This document shows, piece by piece, positions 18,550 to 28,100 of a DNA stretch of 64,000 nt (position 1 is the first letter of the stretch; the number at the start of each line of letters is the position of its first letter). The position numbers and the translations under genes were made by a program. The notes beneath the pieces were generated by a model. That model ran no database searches. It worked only from the letters and a program-made list of their open reading frames with translations, and was not told the origin of the DNA. The stretch comes from Prochlorococcus marinus str. GP2. Its GTDB lineage: Bacteria > Cyanobacteriota > Cyanobacteriia > PCC-6307 > Cyanobiaceae. Where the stretch lies: positions 395,910 through 459,909 of the forward strand of contig NZ_JNAH01000008.1 in assembly GCF_000759885.1 (NCBI RefSeq). The letters run 5' to 3'.

Positions 18550-19227
18550 ATGAAAATGACAAATTTTTTACCCTTAGTCGAACAATTTCATTCATTACAA
18601 GGTGAAGGTTATCACGCTGGGAAAAGTGCTTGTTTTGTAAGATTAGCCGGATGTAAAGTTGGATGTTGGTGGTGCGATACGAAGAATTCATGGGACGAGA
18701 AAAAACACCCTTCTATATCAATTGAAAAAATAATAGATCACATAAAAATTGCCAGAGCAAAAGGAGCATCTTTTTGCGTTATTACAGGTGGAGAACCTTT
18801 ACAACATAACTTGGATAATTTTTGCAAAGCCATAAAAAAAATGACGATGGGGGAAGAACAAAATCCAATGAAGATTCATATTGAGACAAGTGGAGTTAAT
18901 TCGATATCAGGAAGCTATGACTGGATTACTTTATCTCCTAAAAGACACTCACCTCCAAAAAATTATTTCTTAAAACACTGTAATGAAATCAAAATAATCA
19001 TAAATGAAATAGAGGATATTGAATTTGCTATTCAAATAAAAAAAGAAACTTTAAAACAATATCAACACTCTAAAAGCAAAGATGGGTTAAACAAAGAAGA
19101 TAAACTTTTTTATTTACAGCCAGCATGGAACAATGCGAATGGGTTTTCTCTTGCTATTGATTTTGTAAAAAATAATCCAGATTGGAAATTGAGCCTTCAA
19201 ACTCACAAATACTTAAAAATTAATTGA
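18550..19227 (+). CDS. queE: 7-carboxy-7-deazaguanine synthase
   Basis: This radical-SAM enzyme contracts 6-carboxytetrahydropterin to 7-carboxy-7-deazaguanine in queuosine synthesis. The [4Fe-4S] cluster cysteines are C35, C39 and C42 (CKVGCWWC), preceded by the family-specific SLQGEG near residue 15. TGGEP (GGE motif) follows near 80. The length of 225 residues is normal. It is 18 bp after pyrG and 6 bp before queC, the next enzyme in the same pathway. An alternative ATG two codons in (MTNFLP) is possible. Confidence 0.94.
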   Translation: MKMTNFLPLVEQFHSLQGEGYHAGKSACFVRLAGCKVGCWWCDTKNSWDEKKHPSISIEKIIDHIKIARAKGASFCVITGGEPLQHNLDNFCKAIKKMTMGEEQNPMKIHIETSGVNSISGSYDWITLSPKRHSPPKNYFLKHCNEIKIIINEIEDIEFAIQIKKETLKQYQHSKSKDGLNKEDKLFYLQPAWNNANGFSLAIDFVKNNPDWKLSLQTHKYLKIN

Positions 19228-19233
19228 AATCAT

Positions 19234-19908
19234 ATGAATCTCAAAAATAAATCGATAGTAGTTTTATTATCTGGAGGTTTAGATTCGTCTACAGTTACTG
19301 GTATCGCAAAAAAATCCGAAGCTAAAATTTTTGGCCTTTCATTTGACTATGGTCAACGTCATAAAAAAGAATTAAATTCTGCATCGATAATTGCAAAACA
19401 CTTTGATATCGAAGAATTTAAAATCATTAAGCTTGACTTATCTTTATGGGGAGGCTCGTCATTAACTGATATTCAAAAAAATATTCCTATAGAAGGAGTA
19501 CAAACTAATAAAATTCCTAATACTTATGTTCCTGGGAGAAATACTATATTTATTTCCGTTGCACTAAGTTATGCCGAAGCAATAGATGCTGATTTTATAG
19601 GATTAGGAGTTAATGCATTAGATTATTCTGGTTATCCAGATTGCAGACCTGACTACATTAAAAAATTTCAAGAATTAGCAGATTTAGCTAATAAAAGAGG
19701 AAGAGAAAATAATCCAATAAAACTTTGGACACCACTATTAGATTTAAATAAAGAGGAAATTATTAAATTAGCTTTTGATAATCATGTCCCTTTAGATAAA
19801 ACATGGAGTTGTTATTCGGGTAATTCAAAACCATGCGGTAAGTGTGATAGCTGCAGAATTAGAAATGCCGCTTATGATAAATGGCTTAATAACAATAATA
19901 AAAAATGA
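19234..19908 (+). CDS. queC: 7-cyano-7-deazaguanine (preQ0) synthase
   Basis: QueC converts 7-carboxy-7-deazaguanine to preQ0 with ATP and ammonia. The PP-loop SGGLDSS is at 13-19, and the C-terminal zinc site is formed by C193, C201, C204 and C207. The length of 224 residues matches the family. Its stop overlaps the pabB start by 4 bp (ATGA). With queE upstream and queG at 60993-61943, the window holds three queuosine steps. Confidence 0.95.
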   Translation: MNLKNKSIVVLLSGGLDSSTVTGIAKKSEAKIFGLSFDYGQRHKKELNSASIIAKHFDIEEFKIIKLDLSLWGGSSLTDIQKNIPIEGVQTNKIPNTYVPGRNTIFISVALSYAEAIDADFIGLGVNALDYSGYPDCRPDYIKKFQELADLANKRGRENNPIKLWTPLLDLNKEEIIKLAFDNHVPLDKTWSCYSGNSKPCGKCDSCRIRNAAYDKWLNNNNKK

Positions 19909-21221
19909 AAATAAAAAAATTAATTCTAGAAAAATGGATGGATCCAGCACTGATTACGCACCATCTAACAAAAAAATTCGGAGATAAAGGATTAGCTTGG
20001 CTAGACAGTGATGGCAAAGAAAATGGAGAATGGTCAATAATAGGAATTCAACCTAAAAAAATAATCCAATCAAGAGATATCAATAACTTAGACAAAACTA
20101 ATAATCCATTTAATAATTTAAAAAATATTGAAAAAGGATTTTGGATCGGATGGTTAAGTTATGAAGCTGGAGTTTACATAGAACCCAAAAACCCATGGCG
20201 AAAATCTAATATGGCAACTTTATGGATTGGATCATATGATCCAATTATTAAATGTAATCTAATAAAAAAAGAAATAATTATCGAAGGCACAAACTCATCT
20301 GAACTGATAAATTATAAAAATATAATCAACAATATAAAAAATATTGAAGAAGAAAATATTATTAAAACAAATTTGAATTTTGATTTTTCAAAAATAAATT
20401 TAGACGAAATGGCTGAAAAATTTCAGAAAAATATTCTGAAATTGAAAAAATTAATTTCTCTAGGGGATATATTTCAAGCAAACCTAACAACTAAATGCGA
20501 AATTGAATCTTCCAAAAACTATAATCCTCTAGATATTTATTTGAAAATAAGAAGGAAATTAAGAGCTCCCTTTGGAGGAATAATAATAAATAATGATAAT
20601 TATAAAGAGGCTGTATTATCTACATCGCCAGAAAGATTTATAAAAATAGATAATAAAAATTTTGTAGAATCAAGGCCTATCAAAGGAACTAGATCCAGAG
20701 ATAAGGATTTAAATCAAGACGCACTTAATGCTATCGATTTAATAACAAACGAAAAAGATAGAGCTGAAAATATTATGATTGTTGACCTAATAAGAAATGA
20801 TTTAAGTAAAGTTTGCGAAAGAGGAAGTATTATAGTGCCAGAAATATTAAAACTTGAAAGTTTCCTAAAAGTTCATCATCTAACTTCAGTAATCAGAGGT
20901 AAATTAAAAAAAGACAAGAACTGGATTGATTTACTAAAAGCTTGTTGGCCTGGTGGCTCCATAACTGGAGCACCTAAATTAAGATCATGCCAGAGACTTT
21001 TTGAATTAGAAGAATTTGAACGCGGACCGTACTGTGGCTCATTTTTGAAGCTTGACTGGAATGGCGAGTTTGACAGCAATATACTAATAAGATCATTTTT
21101 AATTAAAGGCAAAAAAATCAATATATATGCTGGTTGCGGAATAGTTATTGACTCAAACCTTGAAGAGGAAACTAATGAACTGAAGTGGAAAATTTTACCG
21201 TTAATTGATTCACTAAAATGA
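19905..21221 (+). CDS. pabB: Aminodeoxychorismate synthase component I (anthranilate synthase component I family)
   Basis: This chorismate-binding enzyme makes 4-amino-4-deoxychorismate for folate. The C-terminal chorismate-utilising domain has PIKGTRSRD near residue 260, EKDRAENIMIVDLIRNDLSKVC and the GGSITGAPK segment. The N-terminal half is shorter and more divergent than in TrpE, and at 438 residues it is PabB-sized. The gene overlaps queC by 4 bp and pabC by 4 bp. Direct coupling to an aminodeoxychorismate-lyase-like gene is the best evidence that it is PabB and not TrpE. Confidence 0.87.
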   Translation: MKIKKLILEKWMDPALITHHLTKKFGDKGLAWLDSDGKENGEWSIIGIQPKKIIQSRDINNLDKTNNPFNNLKNIEKGFWIGWLSYEAGVYIEPKNPWRKSNMATLWIGSYDPIIKCNLIKKEIIIEGTNSSELINYKNIINNIKNIEEENIIKTNLNFDFSKINLDEMAEKFQKNILKLKKLISLGDIFQANLTTKCEIESSKNYNPLDIYLKIRRKLRAPFGGIIINNDNYKEAVLSTSPERFIKIDNKNFVESRPIKGTRSRDKDLNQDALNAIDLITNEKDRAENIMIVDLIRNDLSKVCERGSIIVPEILKLESFLKVHHLTSVIRGKLKKDKNWIDLLKACWPGGSITGAPKLRSCQRLFELEEFERGPYCGSFLKLDWNGEFDSNILIRSFLIKGKKINIYAGCGIVIDSNLEEETNELKWKILPLIDSLK

Positions 21222-22045
21222 TTGAAACATTAGGCTGGCAAAAGGATCAATGGTTGGATATTGATAGAATATTTATTGCTGCTAATAATAGAGCATTAAA
21301 ATTTGCTGATGGTATATTTGAAACCATTTTGATAAAAGAAAACAAACCTATACTTTTTGATGAACATCTGAAAAGGTTAGAAAAAAGTAGCAAGATTTTA
21401 AATATTAATCTCAAAATAAATAAATTAACTTTGAGACAACTTATTCAAGATGGAATTAGAAAGTTATCTCTTAAAAATGATCAATTTGCTTCAGTAAGAA
21501 TTAACTATAGTCGAGGAACTAATGAAGGTCGAGCAGTAACAATTAATAGCACTTCAGAGACAAAAGATTTGGATAATTTATGGCTTGAGTTCTATAGAAT
21601 CAAACCTAATTTTAATCCGATAAGCGTTTGCATTAGTCAAACGGAAAAAATAAATGAATTCAGTCTTATAAGTAAATGTAAAACATTCTCATATAATCAG
21701 GCAATACAAGTTCTGACAGAAGCTAATAAAAAATCATTTGATGATTCTATCCTTTTGAATACGTCAGGTGAAATTTGTTGTGGAAGTACATTTAATCTTC
21801 TTATTAAAAGAAATAATCAATGGATAACTCCTAGAAAAGAGAGCGGTTGTTTAGAGGGGATTATGGTTTCTAAAGCCTTAAAATTGAAAATTGTAAAAGA
21901 AGAATTAATTCCTCCAGAATTTCAAAATGATGACATAATAGTTGCAATTAATAGCTTATCTTGCAGACAAATTAATCAAGTTAATGATCTAAAGCTTAAA
22001 ACTAAATTCGATCCAATTTACTTTTGGGATTTATTATATAGTTGA
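21218..22045 (+). CDS. pabC: 4-amino-4-deoxychorismate lyase-like PLP enzyme (class IV aminotransferase family)
   Basis: The 275-residue fold-type IV PLP enzyme probably releases pyruvate from aminodeoxychorismate to give 4-aminobenzoate. The N-terminal FADGIFETILIKENKP pattern, a lysine in the KCKTFSYNQA segment (about residue 155) suited to the PLP Schiff base, and the substrate loop GEICCGSTFNL fit this family. Branched-chain or D-amino-acid transaminases are related alternatives. The 4-bp overlap with pabB makes the lyase role likely. The 3' end overlaps convergent cobA by 28 bp. Confidence 0.83.
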   Translation: MIETLGWQKDQWLDIDRIFIAANNRALKFADGIFETILIKENKPILFDEHLKRLEKSSKILNINLKINKLTLRQLIQDGIRKLSLKNDQFASVRINYSRGTNEGRAVTINSTSETKDLDNLWLEFYRIKPNFNPISVCISQTEKINEFSLISKCKTFSYNQAIQVLTEANKKSFDDSILLNTSGEICCGSTFNLLIKRNNQWITPRKESGCLEGIMVSKALKLKIVKEELIPPEFQNDDIIVAINSLSCRQINQVNDLKLKTKFDPIYFWDLLYS

Positions 22046-22833
22046 ACTTTATTAATATCTGGTAAATAGACATCAGATACTTTAGTTATATTGTTATTAA
22101 CCTTAAATTCAACAATTTTTCCAATAATGATAATTGATGGGGCTAAAAACTCTTTCTCTTTTATTTTATCTGGAAGATTATCTAATTTCTCTATTAGACA
22201 TTTTTGATTTTTTAAAGTAGCTTCTTGAATAACAGCGCATTTTGTATTCTTATCTAAACCACCTAGAATTAATTCTTCAACAATAAATTCAATATTTTTT
22301 ATACCCATAAAAATTACTAAGCTATCTGATGATTTAGCTAAATCTCTCCAATTGACTGTCTTTTTTTCTTTATCTACACGCTCATGACCAGTGACGAAAG
22401 TTACAGAACTCGCAGCATCTCTATGGGTTAATGGAATACCAAAATATGTAGGGGCAGCTATCCCAGAAGTAATACCAGGAACGATTTCAACTGAAATTCC
22501 ATTTTTTTCTAAAATCGATACCTCTTCGCCACCTCTAGAAAAAACGAATGGATCTCCCCCTTTAAGCCTTACAACATTTTTGCCTTCTTTTGCCAATTTT
22601 AAAATAAGAGCATTAGTTTCAGCCTGAGGTACAGAACACTTCCCAGCTCTTTTGCCAACATGGAAAATTTCTGTATTTTTTCCTGCCTCTTTTGTTATTT
22701 CATCCGGAATTAAAGCATCATGAACTAATGCATCACAATATTTTATTAGGCGTAAAGCTTTAAGAGTCAAAAGCTCAGGGTCACCAGGACCTGCTCCAAC
22801 TAAATAAACAATGCCAGGCACAATAATCTCCAT
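22018..22833 (-). CDS. cobA: Uroporphyrinogen-III C-methyltransferase
   Basis: This SAM-dependent enzyme makes precorrin-2, the branch point towards cobalamin and sirohaem. VGAGPGDPELLT near the N-terminus, the RLKGGDPFVFSRGGEE motif and GITSGIAAPTYFGIPLTHR are diagnostic of SUMT enzymes. It is a single-domain form with no CysG-type fusion. I chose the ATG at 22833 (271 residues); a TTG two codons upstream also keeps the frame. It is divergent from the MFS gene across only 30 bp, so the two promoters must overlap. Confidence 0.94.
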   Translation of the reverse strand: MEIIVPGIVYLVGAGPGDPELLTLKALRLIKYCDALVHDALIPDEITKEAGKNTEIFHVGKRAGKCSVPQAETNALILKLAKEGKNVVRLKGGDPFVFSRGGEEVSILEKNGISVEIVPGITSGIAAPTYFGIPLTHRDAASSVTFVTGHERVDKEKKTVNWRDLAKSSDSLVIFMGIKNIEFIVEELILGGLDKNTKCAVIQEATLKNQKCLIEKLDNLPDKIKEKEFLAPSIIIIGKIVEFKVNNNITKVSDVYLPDINKVQLYNKSQK

Positions 22834-22863
22834 TAACAAGTATGGTAGTAAAAGTTAATCGCA

Positions 22864-24147
22864 ATGAAGGTAAATATTGTGAAAGAAAGTTTATTAAAAC
22901 CAAATAAAAAATTTACTCTCCTAAGTGCGTTTATTACTCTTCTAAATGATCGTTTAAGTGAAAGTATACTGTTACCCATTTTACCCTCTTTTGTTTTACT
23001 TTTTGACTCTAAAGCAAGTACATATGGTTTATTATCATGCACTTACCAATTAGCTCAATTTACAGCTTCTCCTTTTATAGGACTTATGAGTGATAGATAT
23101 GGAAGAAGACCTGTCACTCTTTTTTGTATTACTGGTTCAGTAATAGGAATATCAATATTATCTTTTACAGTTCTTTTTAATTGGTCAAATTCAATAGCCA
23201 CTATCCCGTTATTTTTATTATTTTTAGCGAGACTAATTGACGGTTTAAGTGGGGGAACTGCAGCTACTGCAACAACAATTCTTGCAGATATTTCAAGCCC
23301 TGAAAAAAGAGCAAAAACATTTGGTCTTATTGGTGTAGCTTTTGGTTTAAGTTTTTTCTTAGGTAATATATTTGTTGTAATTTTTGCAAGAAATACAAAT
23401 AATAATTTTATTATCCCAGTTTTGATAGCCTCAATCATTCCAATAATAAATTTTCTCCTTGTATTTTTTTACTTACCAGAAACCAAGCCTAATAGTGAAA
23501 AAAATAAATCAAAAACTACTTTAAAAAACCCTTTAAAAGCTTTATTTGCAGTTTTCAAAGAAGAAAAGATTAAAAAATTATCATTAGCTTTTTTTATTTA
23601 CTTTATTGCTTTTACTGGACTGACCAATATCCTTATATTTTTTCTTCAAGAATCACTAAACTGGACGACCAAAGCATCAAGTGGAACTCTTGTTGTAGTA
23701 GGAATAATTGCAATTATCGTTCAAGGAGGACTAATAGGGCCTCTGGTAAAACAATTTGGCGAAATGCGATTAACACTTATCGGATCAGGCTTCATTCTTG
23801 TGGCATGTGCGCTTTTAATAACTGCTCCAAAAGAAAATGCAACACTTACTATTTATTCAGCTGTTTCATTTTTAGCCGTTGGGGCAGGGTTAATTACTCC
23901 CACCTTAAGAGCACTAATATCAAAGAAATTAGACGTTAATAAACAAGGATCAATTTTGAGTAACCTTCAGGGTCTACAGAGTCTTGGAGGAGTTTTAGGA
24001 ATAGCAATGGCTGGAAGGGTTTATGATAGTTTTGGTCCTAAATCTCCTTTTATAGCTGGTTCCGTTATCTTACTTTTCATGATATATCTTATTGCAGAGG
24101 GTAAAAATAAAAATTCTTTTAAAAATCAAAAATCAAAAGTTTTTTAA
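22864..24147 (+). CDS. Major facilitator superfamily transporter (TetA-like)
   Basis: The 427-residue integral membrane protein has twelve predicted helices in two six-helix halves. The loop 2-3 signature is GLMSDRYGRRPV, and the family-typical PLKALF loop lies between the halves. It resembles drug/proton antiporters of the tetracycline-resistance type. The substrate cannot be told from the sequence. The stop overlaps the ppk start by one base (TAATG), so ppk is probably coupled to it. Confidence 0.88.
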   Translation: MKVNIVKESLLKPNKKFTLLSAFITLLNDRLSESILLPILPSFVLLFDSKASTYGLLSCTYQLAQFTASPFIGLMSDRYGRRPVTLFCITGSVIGISILSFTVLFNWSNSIATIPLFLLFLARLIDGLSGGTAATATTILADISSPEKRAKTFGLIGVAFGLSFFLGNIFVVIFARNTNNNFIIPVLIASIIPIINFLLVFFYLPETKPNSEKNKSKTTLKNPLKALFAVFKEEKIKKLSLAFFIYFIAFTGLTNILIFFLQESLNWTTKASSGTLVVVGIIAIIVQGGLIGPLVKQFGEMRLTLIGSGFILVACALLITAPKENATLTIYSAVSFLAVGAGLITPTLRALISKKLDVNKQGSILSNLQGLQSLGGVLGIAMAGRVYDSFGPKSPFIAGSVILLFMIYLIAEGKNKNSFKNQKSKVF

Positions 24148-26225
24148 TGAAAAGCCAGGCTGATGTTTTTATTAATAGAGAATTAAGTTGGATTGAATTC
24201 AATAAAAGGGTACTACTAACTGGCATGGAAAAGGAGTACAAAATCCTAGATAAAGTAAAATTTTGTTCAATTTTTAGTAATAATCTTGATGAGTTTTTTA
24301 TGGTAAGAGTAGCTTCATTAAAGGCTCAAGTTGAAGCAGAAATTACTAAAAAGAGTATTGACGGACTTACCCCTAAAGAGCAATTAATAAAAATCAACAA
24401 TGAAATCAAAAAATTAACAACTCTTCAAGAAAACTATGTAAATAATGAATTAAATAATGAATTAAAAGAAAAAGGTGTAATTTTAAAAAAATATAAGGAC
24501 CTAAGTGAAAATCAAAGAAATTGGTGTAATAACTTCTTTACTACATCTATTTTCCCTTTATTAACTCCATTAGTTGTTGATCCCGCACATCCATTTCCTT
24601 TTATAAGTAATTTAAGTCTAAATTTAGCAGCTTTAATAAGAGATGGGGAAAATTCTAAAAATCAGTTTGTAAGAGTAAAAATACCAACAAAAAATATAAA
24701 TAGATTTATACAAATTCCCAATGAAATTATTCAATATGGTGATGAAAGTACACATTGTTTCGTAAGCGTTGAAGATTTAATTGGGAATAATATAAAAAAT
24801 TTATTTAACGGAATGGAATGTATTAATTACTCTTTTTTTAGAGTGACCAGGGATGCAGATTTAGAATTAAAAGAACTTGAAGCTGATGATCTTCTTCTAG
24901 CAGTTGAACAAAGTTTGCAAAAGAGAAGATTAGGTGGAGACGTAGTTAGATTAGAAGTTGAATCTAATATCCCAGAAAATATTCTTAAACTACTAATTGA
25001 AAGTATCTCAATACAAGAAGAATACATATACTTTTGCAAAAGTTTTTTAGGCCTTGACGATTTAAATCAGCTGACAAAAATTAATAGAAATGATTTAAAA
25101 GAAAATCTGCTAATTGGGAAAACTCACCCACAATTAAAAAATTTAGATTTGTCTTCAGACAAAAATCTGAATTATATTTTTAAGATACTTAGGAAAAAAA
25201 ATATTCTGCTTCATCATCCTTACGACTTATTTAAAACTTCCGTTGAAGAATTTATAAATAGAGCAGCTGACGATCCACTCGTAATGGCTATAAAAATTAC
25301 ATTATATCGAGTTTCAAAAGATTCTCCTATTATCGCAGCTTTAATGAGAGCTGCAGAGAATGGAAAAGAAGTAATGACTCTTGTTGAACTAAAAGCAAGA
25401 TTTGATGAAGACAATAATATTCAGTGGGCAAAGCAACTTGAACAAGCTGGTGTTCATGTTGTTTATGGAATAATAGGATTTAAGACACATACAAAAATAG
25501 CTTTAATAGTTAGAAAAGAAAAAGGACGATTAAGAAATTATTTTCATATTGGAACTGGTAACTATAACTCTAATACTTCAAGATTTTATACAGATTTAGG
25601 GTTACTTTCAACAGATCCTGATATTGCATCAGATTTACTTGAGTTATTTAATTACTTATCAGGGTTTTCTAAACAAAAAAGTTATCAAAAATTGTTAATT
25701 TCTCCCTCATCGATGAGAGAAAAATTTATTTTTCTAATAAGGAGAGAAATTAATAATGCAGTGGAAGGTAAAAAAGCTGAAATAATTGCAAAAATGAATT
25801 CTTTAGTAGACCCTGAAATAATTAAACTGCTTTATTTAGCTTCTGATTCAGGTGTAAAAATTAGTCTTATAGTAAGAGGTATTTGTTGCTTATATCCCCA
25901 AAGAAAAAATTTAAGTGAAAATATTAAAGTCATCAGCATTATTGGCCATTTTCTTGAACACTCAAGAATTTTTTGGTTTTGTAATAACGGTGATAATGAG
26001 GTTTATATTGGAAGTGCAGATTGGATGAGAAGAAATCTTGATAGACGAATAGAAGCTGTTACTCCGATAGAGGATTATGAATTGAAATCTAAAATATACT
26101 CACTTTTGCAAACCTACATTAAAGATGATTACTTTGCTTGGATAATGAAGGAAGATGGTTCTTATTCGAAATTGAAATTAGATTCATCAGATAATCGTTC
26201 GCAAATTGACCTCATAAAAAAATAA
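24147..26225 (+). CDS. ppk: Polyphosphate kinase
   Basis: PPK1 reversibly polymerises the terminal phosphate of ATP into polyphosphate. The 692-residue protein shows the N-terminal domain beginning FINRELSWIEFNKRVL, the head domain, and two phospholipase-D-like catalytic domains. The expected phosphohistidine is about H448 in KTHTKIAL, and the second conserved histidine is about H605 in FLEHSRIFWF. The HIGTGNYN motif is present. It follows the MFS gene with a 1-bp overlap. It matters for phosphorus storage in a phosphate-poor ocean. Confidence 0.96.
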   Translation: MKSQADVFINRELSWIEFNKRVLLTGMEKEYKILDKVKFCSIFSNNLDEFFMVRVASLKAQVEAEITKKSIDGLTPKEQLIKINNEIKKLTTLQENYVNNELNNELKEKGVILKKYKDLSENQRNWCNNFFTTSIFPLLTPLVVDPAHPFPFISNLSLNLAALIRDGENSKNQFVRVKIPTKNINRFIQIPNEIIQYGDESTHCFVSVEDLIGNNIKNLFNGMECINYSFFRVTRDADLELKELEADDLLLAVEQSLQKRRLGGDVVRLEVESNIPENILKLLIESISIQEEYIYFCKSFLGLDDLNQLTKINRNDLKENLLIGKTHPQLKNLDLSSDKNLNYIFKILRKKNILLHHPYDLFKTSVEEFINRAADDPLVMAIKITLYRVSKDSPIIAALMRAAENGKEVMTLVELKARFDEDNNIQWAKQLEQAGVHVVYGIIGFKTHTKIALIVRKEKGRLRNYFHIGTGNYNSNTSRFYTDLGLLSTDPDIASDLLELFNYLSGFSKQKSYQKLLISPSSMREKFIFLIRREINNAVEGKKAEIIAKMNSLVDPEIIKLLYLASDSGVKISLIVRGICCLYPQRKNLSENIKVISIIGHFLEHSRIFWFCNNGDNEVYIGSADWMRRNLDRRIEAVTPIEDYELKSKIYSLLQTYIKDDYFAWIMKEDGSYSKLKLDSSDNRSQIDLIKK

Positions 26226-26430
26226 AATTAATATTGATTTTTACAACATTTAAAAAATTTCTTAATATTTTAAAATTTTTTTTATTTTTCTAAAAACCTT
26301 TTATAGCAACTGTTCTCAAGAAATTAGAACAAAAATATCTTTTTTTGTCTTTAAAGTTTCAACGTAAAAGTAGTTTTTATTTCAATTTCAGTGCTAGTTT
26401 TTTAAAAAATCCATTATTTAGGAGGCCAGG
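26226..26430. other. AT-rich intergenic region upstream of the sigma-factor gene
   Basis: The 205 bp between ppk and the sigma-factor gene are T-rich with many poly-T runs. One weak hairpin (GTTCT ... AGAAC, roughly 26312-26330) is followed by A/T tracts and might end ppk transcription. The region presumably holds the sigma-factor promoter, but no unambiguous -35/-10 pair stands out. No ORF or structured RNA is supported. Confidence 0.4.
26420..26425 (+). promoter_or_regulatory. Shine-Dalgarno site of the sigma-factor gene
   Basis: AGGAGG at 26420-26425 is a perfect Shine-Dalgarno, rare in this window. Its 8-nt spacing to the ATG at 26434 is better than the 5-nt spacing to the GTG at 26431, so it decides the start in favour of the ATG. 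Confidence 0.7.
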
Positions 26431-26433
26431 GTG

Positions 26434-27453
26434 ATGGGGATCCCTCTGGAATCTGCAAAAAGCTCTTCAGATAATAATTTTGAGGAGCCAAGATTACCAA
26501 ACACTGCGGGCAAGTCTCGTAAATCAAAATCCAGTCTAACTGCAAAACAAAGCCAAAAAAAATCTGGAAGACTTGCTTCAGATTCTATTGGCTATTACTT
26601 AAGTAGCATTGGTAGAGTACCTCTTCTAACTCCAGCTGAGGAAATAGAGTTGGCTCATCATGTTCAAACCATGAAAAAGTTGCTGCAAACTCCTGAAACT
26701 GATAGAACTCAACGAAATCTGTATCAAATTAAGATTGGCAAAAGAGCCAGAGATAGAATGATGGCAGCTAATCTAAGACTAGTTGTCTCCGTTGCAAAAA
26801 AATATCAAAACCAAGGCCTTGAATTATTAGACCTTGTCCAGGAAGGTGCTATTGGCCTTGAAAGGGCTGTAGATAAATTTGATCCTGCTATGGGATATAA
26901 ATTCTCAACTTATGCCTACTGGTGGATTAGGCAAGGTATGACAAGAGCTATTGATAACAGTGCAAGAACTATCCGCTTACCTATTCACATAAGTGAAAAA
27001 CTTTCCAAAATGAGAAGAGTCTCTAGAGAATTGTCCCATAAATTTGGTAGACAACCTACCAGATTAGAAATGGCAAATGAGATGGGAATTGATCAAAAAG
27101 ATTTAGAGGATTTAATTTCGCAAAGTGCACCTTGCGCCTCCCTAGATGCTCATGCAAGAGGTGAAGAAGACAGAAGTACTTTAGGTGAACTAATACCTGA
27201 TCCAAACTGTGAAGAGCCTATGGAAGGTATGGATAGAACTATTCAAAAAGAGCATTTAGGAACTTGGCTTTCTCAATTAAATGAAAGAGAGCAAAAAATT
27301 ATGAAGCTCAGATTTGGCCTAGATGGTGCAGAACCATTAACACTCGCAGAAATAGGAAGACAAATTAATGTTTCAAGAGAAAGAGTAAGACAACTAGAAG
27401 CTAAAGCAATATTAAAACTTAGAGTAATGACAACTCATCAAAAAGCAGCTTAA
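26434..27453 (+). CDS. RNA polymerase sigma factor, RpoD-like (group 2)
   Basis: This sigma-70 family protein of 339 residues has region 1.2 (SIGYYLSSIGRVPLLTPAEEIELA, split around residue 50), region 2 with the -10 recognition helix (GYKFSTYAYWWIRQGMTRAI), region 3 and region 4 (LTLAEIGRQINVSRERVRQLE). It lacks the long acidic region 1.1 and spacer of the principal sigma, so it is a group 2 factor of the kind used for light, circadian or nutrient responses in cyanobacteria. The first 45 residues are low-complexity Ser/Lys. The kinase-like gene follows 5 bp downstream. Confidence 0.92.
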   Translation: MGIPLESAKSSSDNNFEEPRLPNTAGKSRKSKSSLTAKQSQKKSGRLASDSIGYYLSSIGRVPLLTPAEEIELAHHVQTMKKLLQTPETDRTQRNLYQIKIGKRARDRMMAANLRLVVSVAKKYQNQGLELLDLVQEGAIGLERAVDKFDPAMGYKFSTYAYWWIRQGMTRAIDNSARTIRLPIHISEKLSKMRRVSRELSHKFGRQPTRLEMANEMGIDQKDLEDLISQSAPCASLDAHARGEEDRSTLGELIPDPNCEEPMEGMDRTIQKEHLGTWLSQLNEREQKIMKLRFGLDGAEPLTLAEIGRQINVSRERVRQLEAKAILKLRVMTTHQKAA

Positions 27454-27458
27454 TACAA

Positions 27459-28100
27459 TTGATAAAATTTACTGTAATTTTATTATATTTATTTTTAATT
27501 TTTCTTATATCAATAGTCTTTAAAAAATATAATGAAGATAGCAGAGAAACCGTAAGAAAAATAATACATATTGGAGTAGGACCATTAATACCAATTACAC
27601 AATTTCTAAAAATTAATCAAAATTCAGCGCTTATTTTTACAGGAATTGTCTCATTAATGGTTTTAATCAATTACACCTATAAATTATTTCCAACAATTGA
27701 AGATGTTGAGAGAAAGAGTTATGGAACATTATTTTATTGTCTAAGTTTATTTATTTTGATTTATCTTTTCTGGGATAAAAATCCATATGCATTAATTACT
27801 GGATTTTTTATTATGACTTTTGGTGATGGATTAGCAGGGTTAATAGGAAAGAGCTTCAACTCAAAGAGTTGGATTTTTTTTAAACAAAAAAAATCATTAT
27901 TTGGCACTGCGACAATGTTTTTAACAAGCTTTATAGTAGTTTGCTCAATAGGATATGCCCAAGAAAATAATTTTAATTTAAATTATTTTACGATAGCTTT
28001 CTTTGCAACTGTTCTGGAACAATTTAGTTTTTTAGGGATAGATAATTTCATTGTTCCAATATCTTCAGCATTATTTTTTAATTTTTTTATAACTAGCTAA
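27459..28100 (+). CDS. Phytol/dolichol kinase-like CTP-transferase family membrane protein
   Basis: The 213-residue polytopic membrane protein has about six to seven hydrophobic segments. The motif FFIMTFGDGLAGLIGKSFN near residues 112-130 is characteristic of the family that includes phytol kinase VTE5, phytyl-phosphate kinase VTE6 and dolichol kinase. A conserved N-terminal RKIIHIGVGPL segment is also present. In cyanobacteria such enzymes recycle phytol from chlorophyll into tocopherol or phylloquinone precursors; that role is inferred. The start codon is TTG at 27459, 5 bp after the sigma gene. The 3' end overlaps the convergent DAHP synthase gene by 8 bp. Confidence 0.8.
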   Translation: MIKFTVILLYLFLIFLISIVFKKYNEDSRETVRKIIHIGVGPLIPITQFLKINQNSALIFTGIVSLMVLINYTYKLFPTIEDVERKSYGTLFYCLSLFILIYLFWDKNPYALITGFFIMTFGDGLAGLIGKSFNSKSWIFFKQKKSLFGTATMFLTSFIVVCSIGYAQENNFNLNYFTIAFFATVLEQFSFLGIDNFIVPISSALFFNFFITS

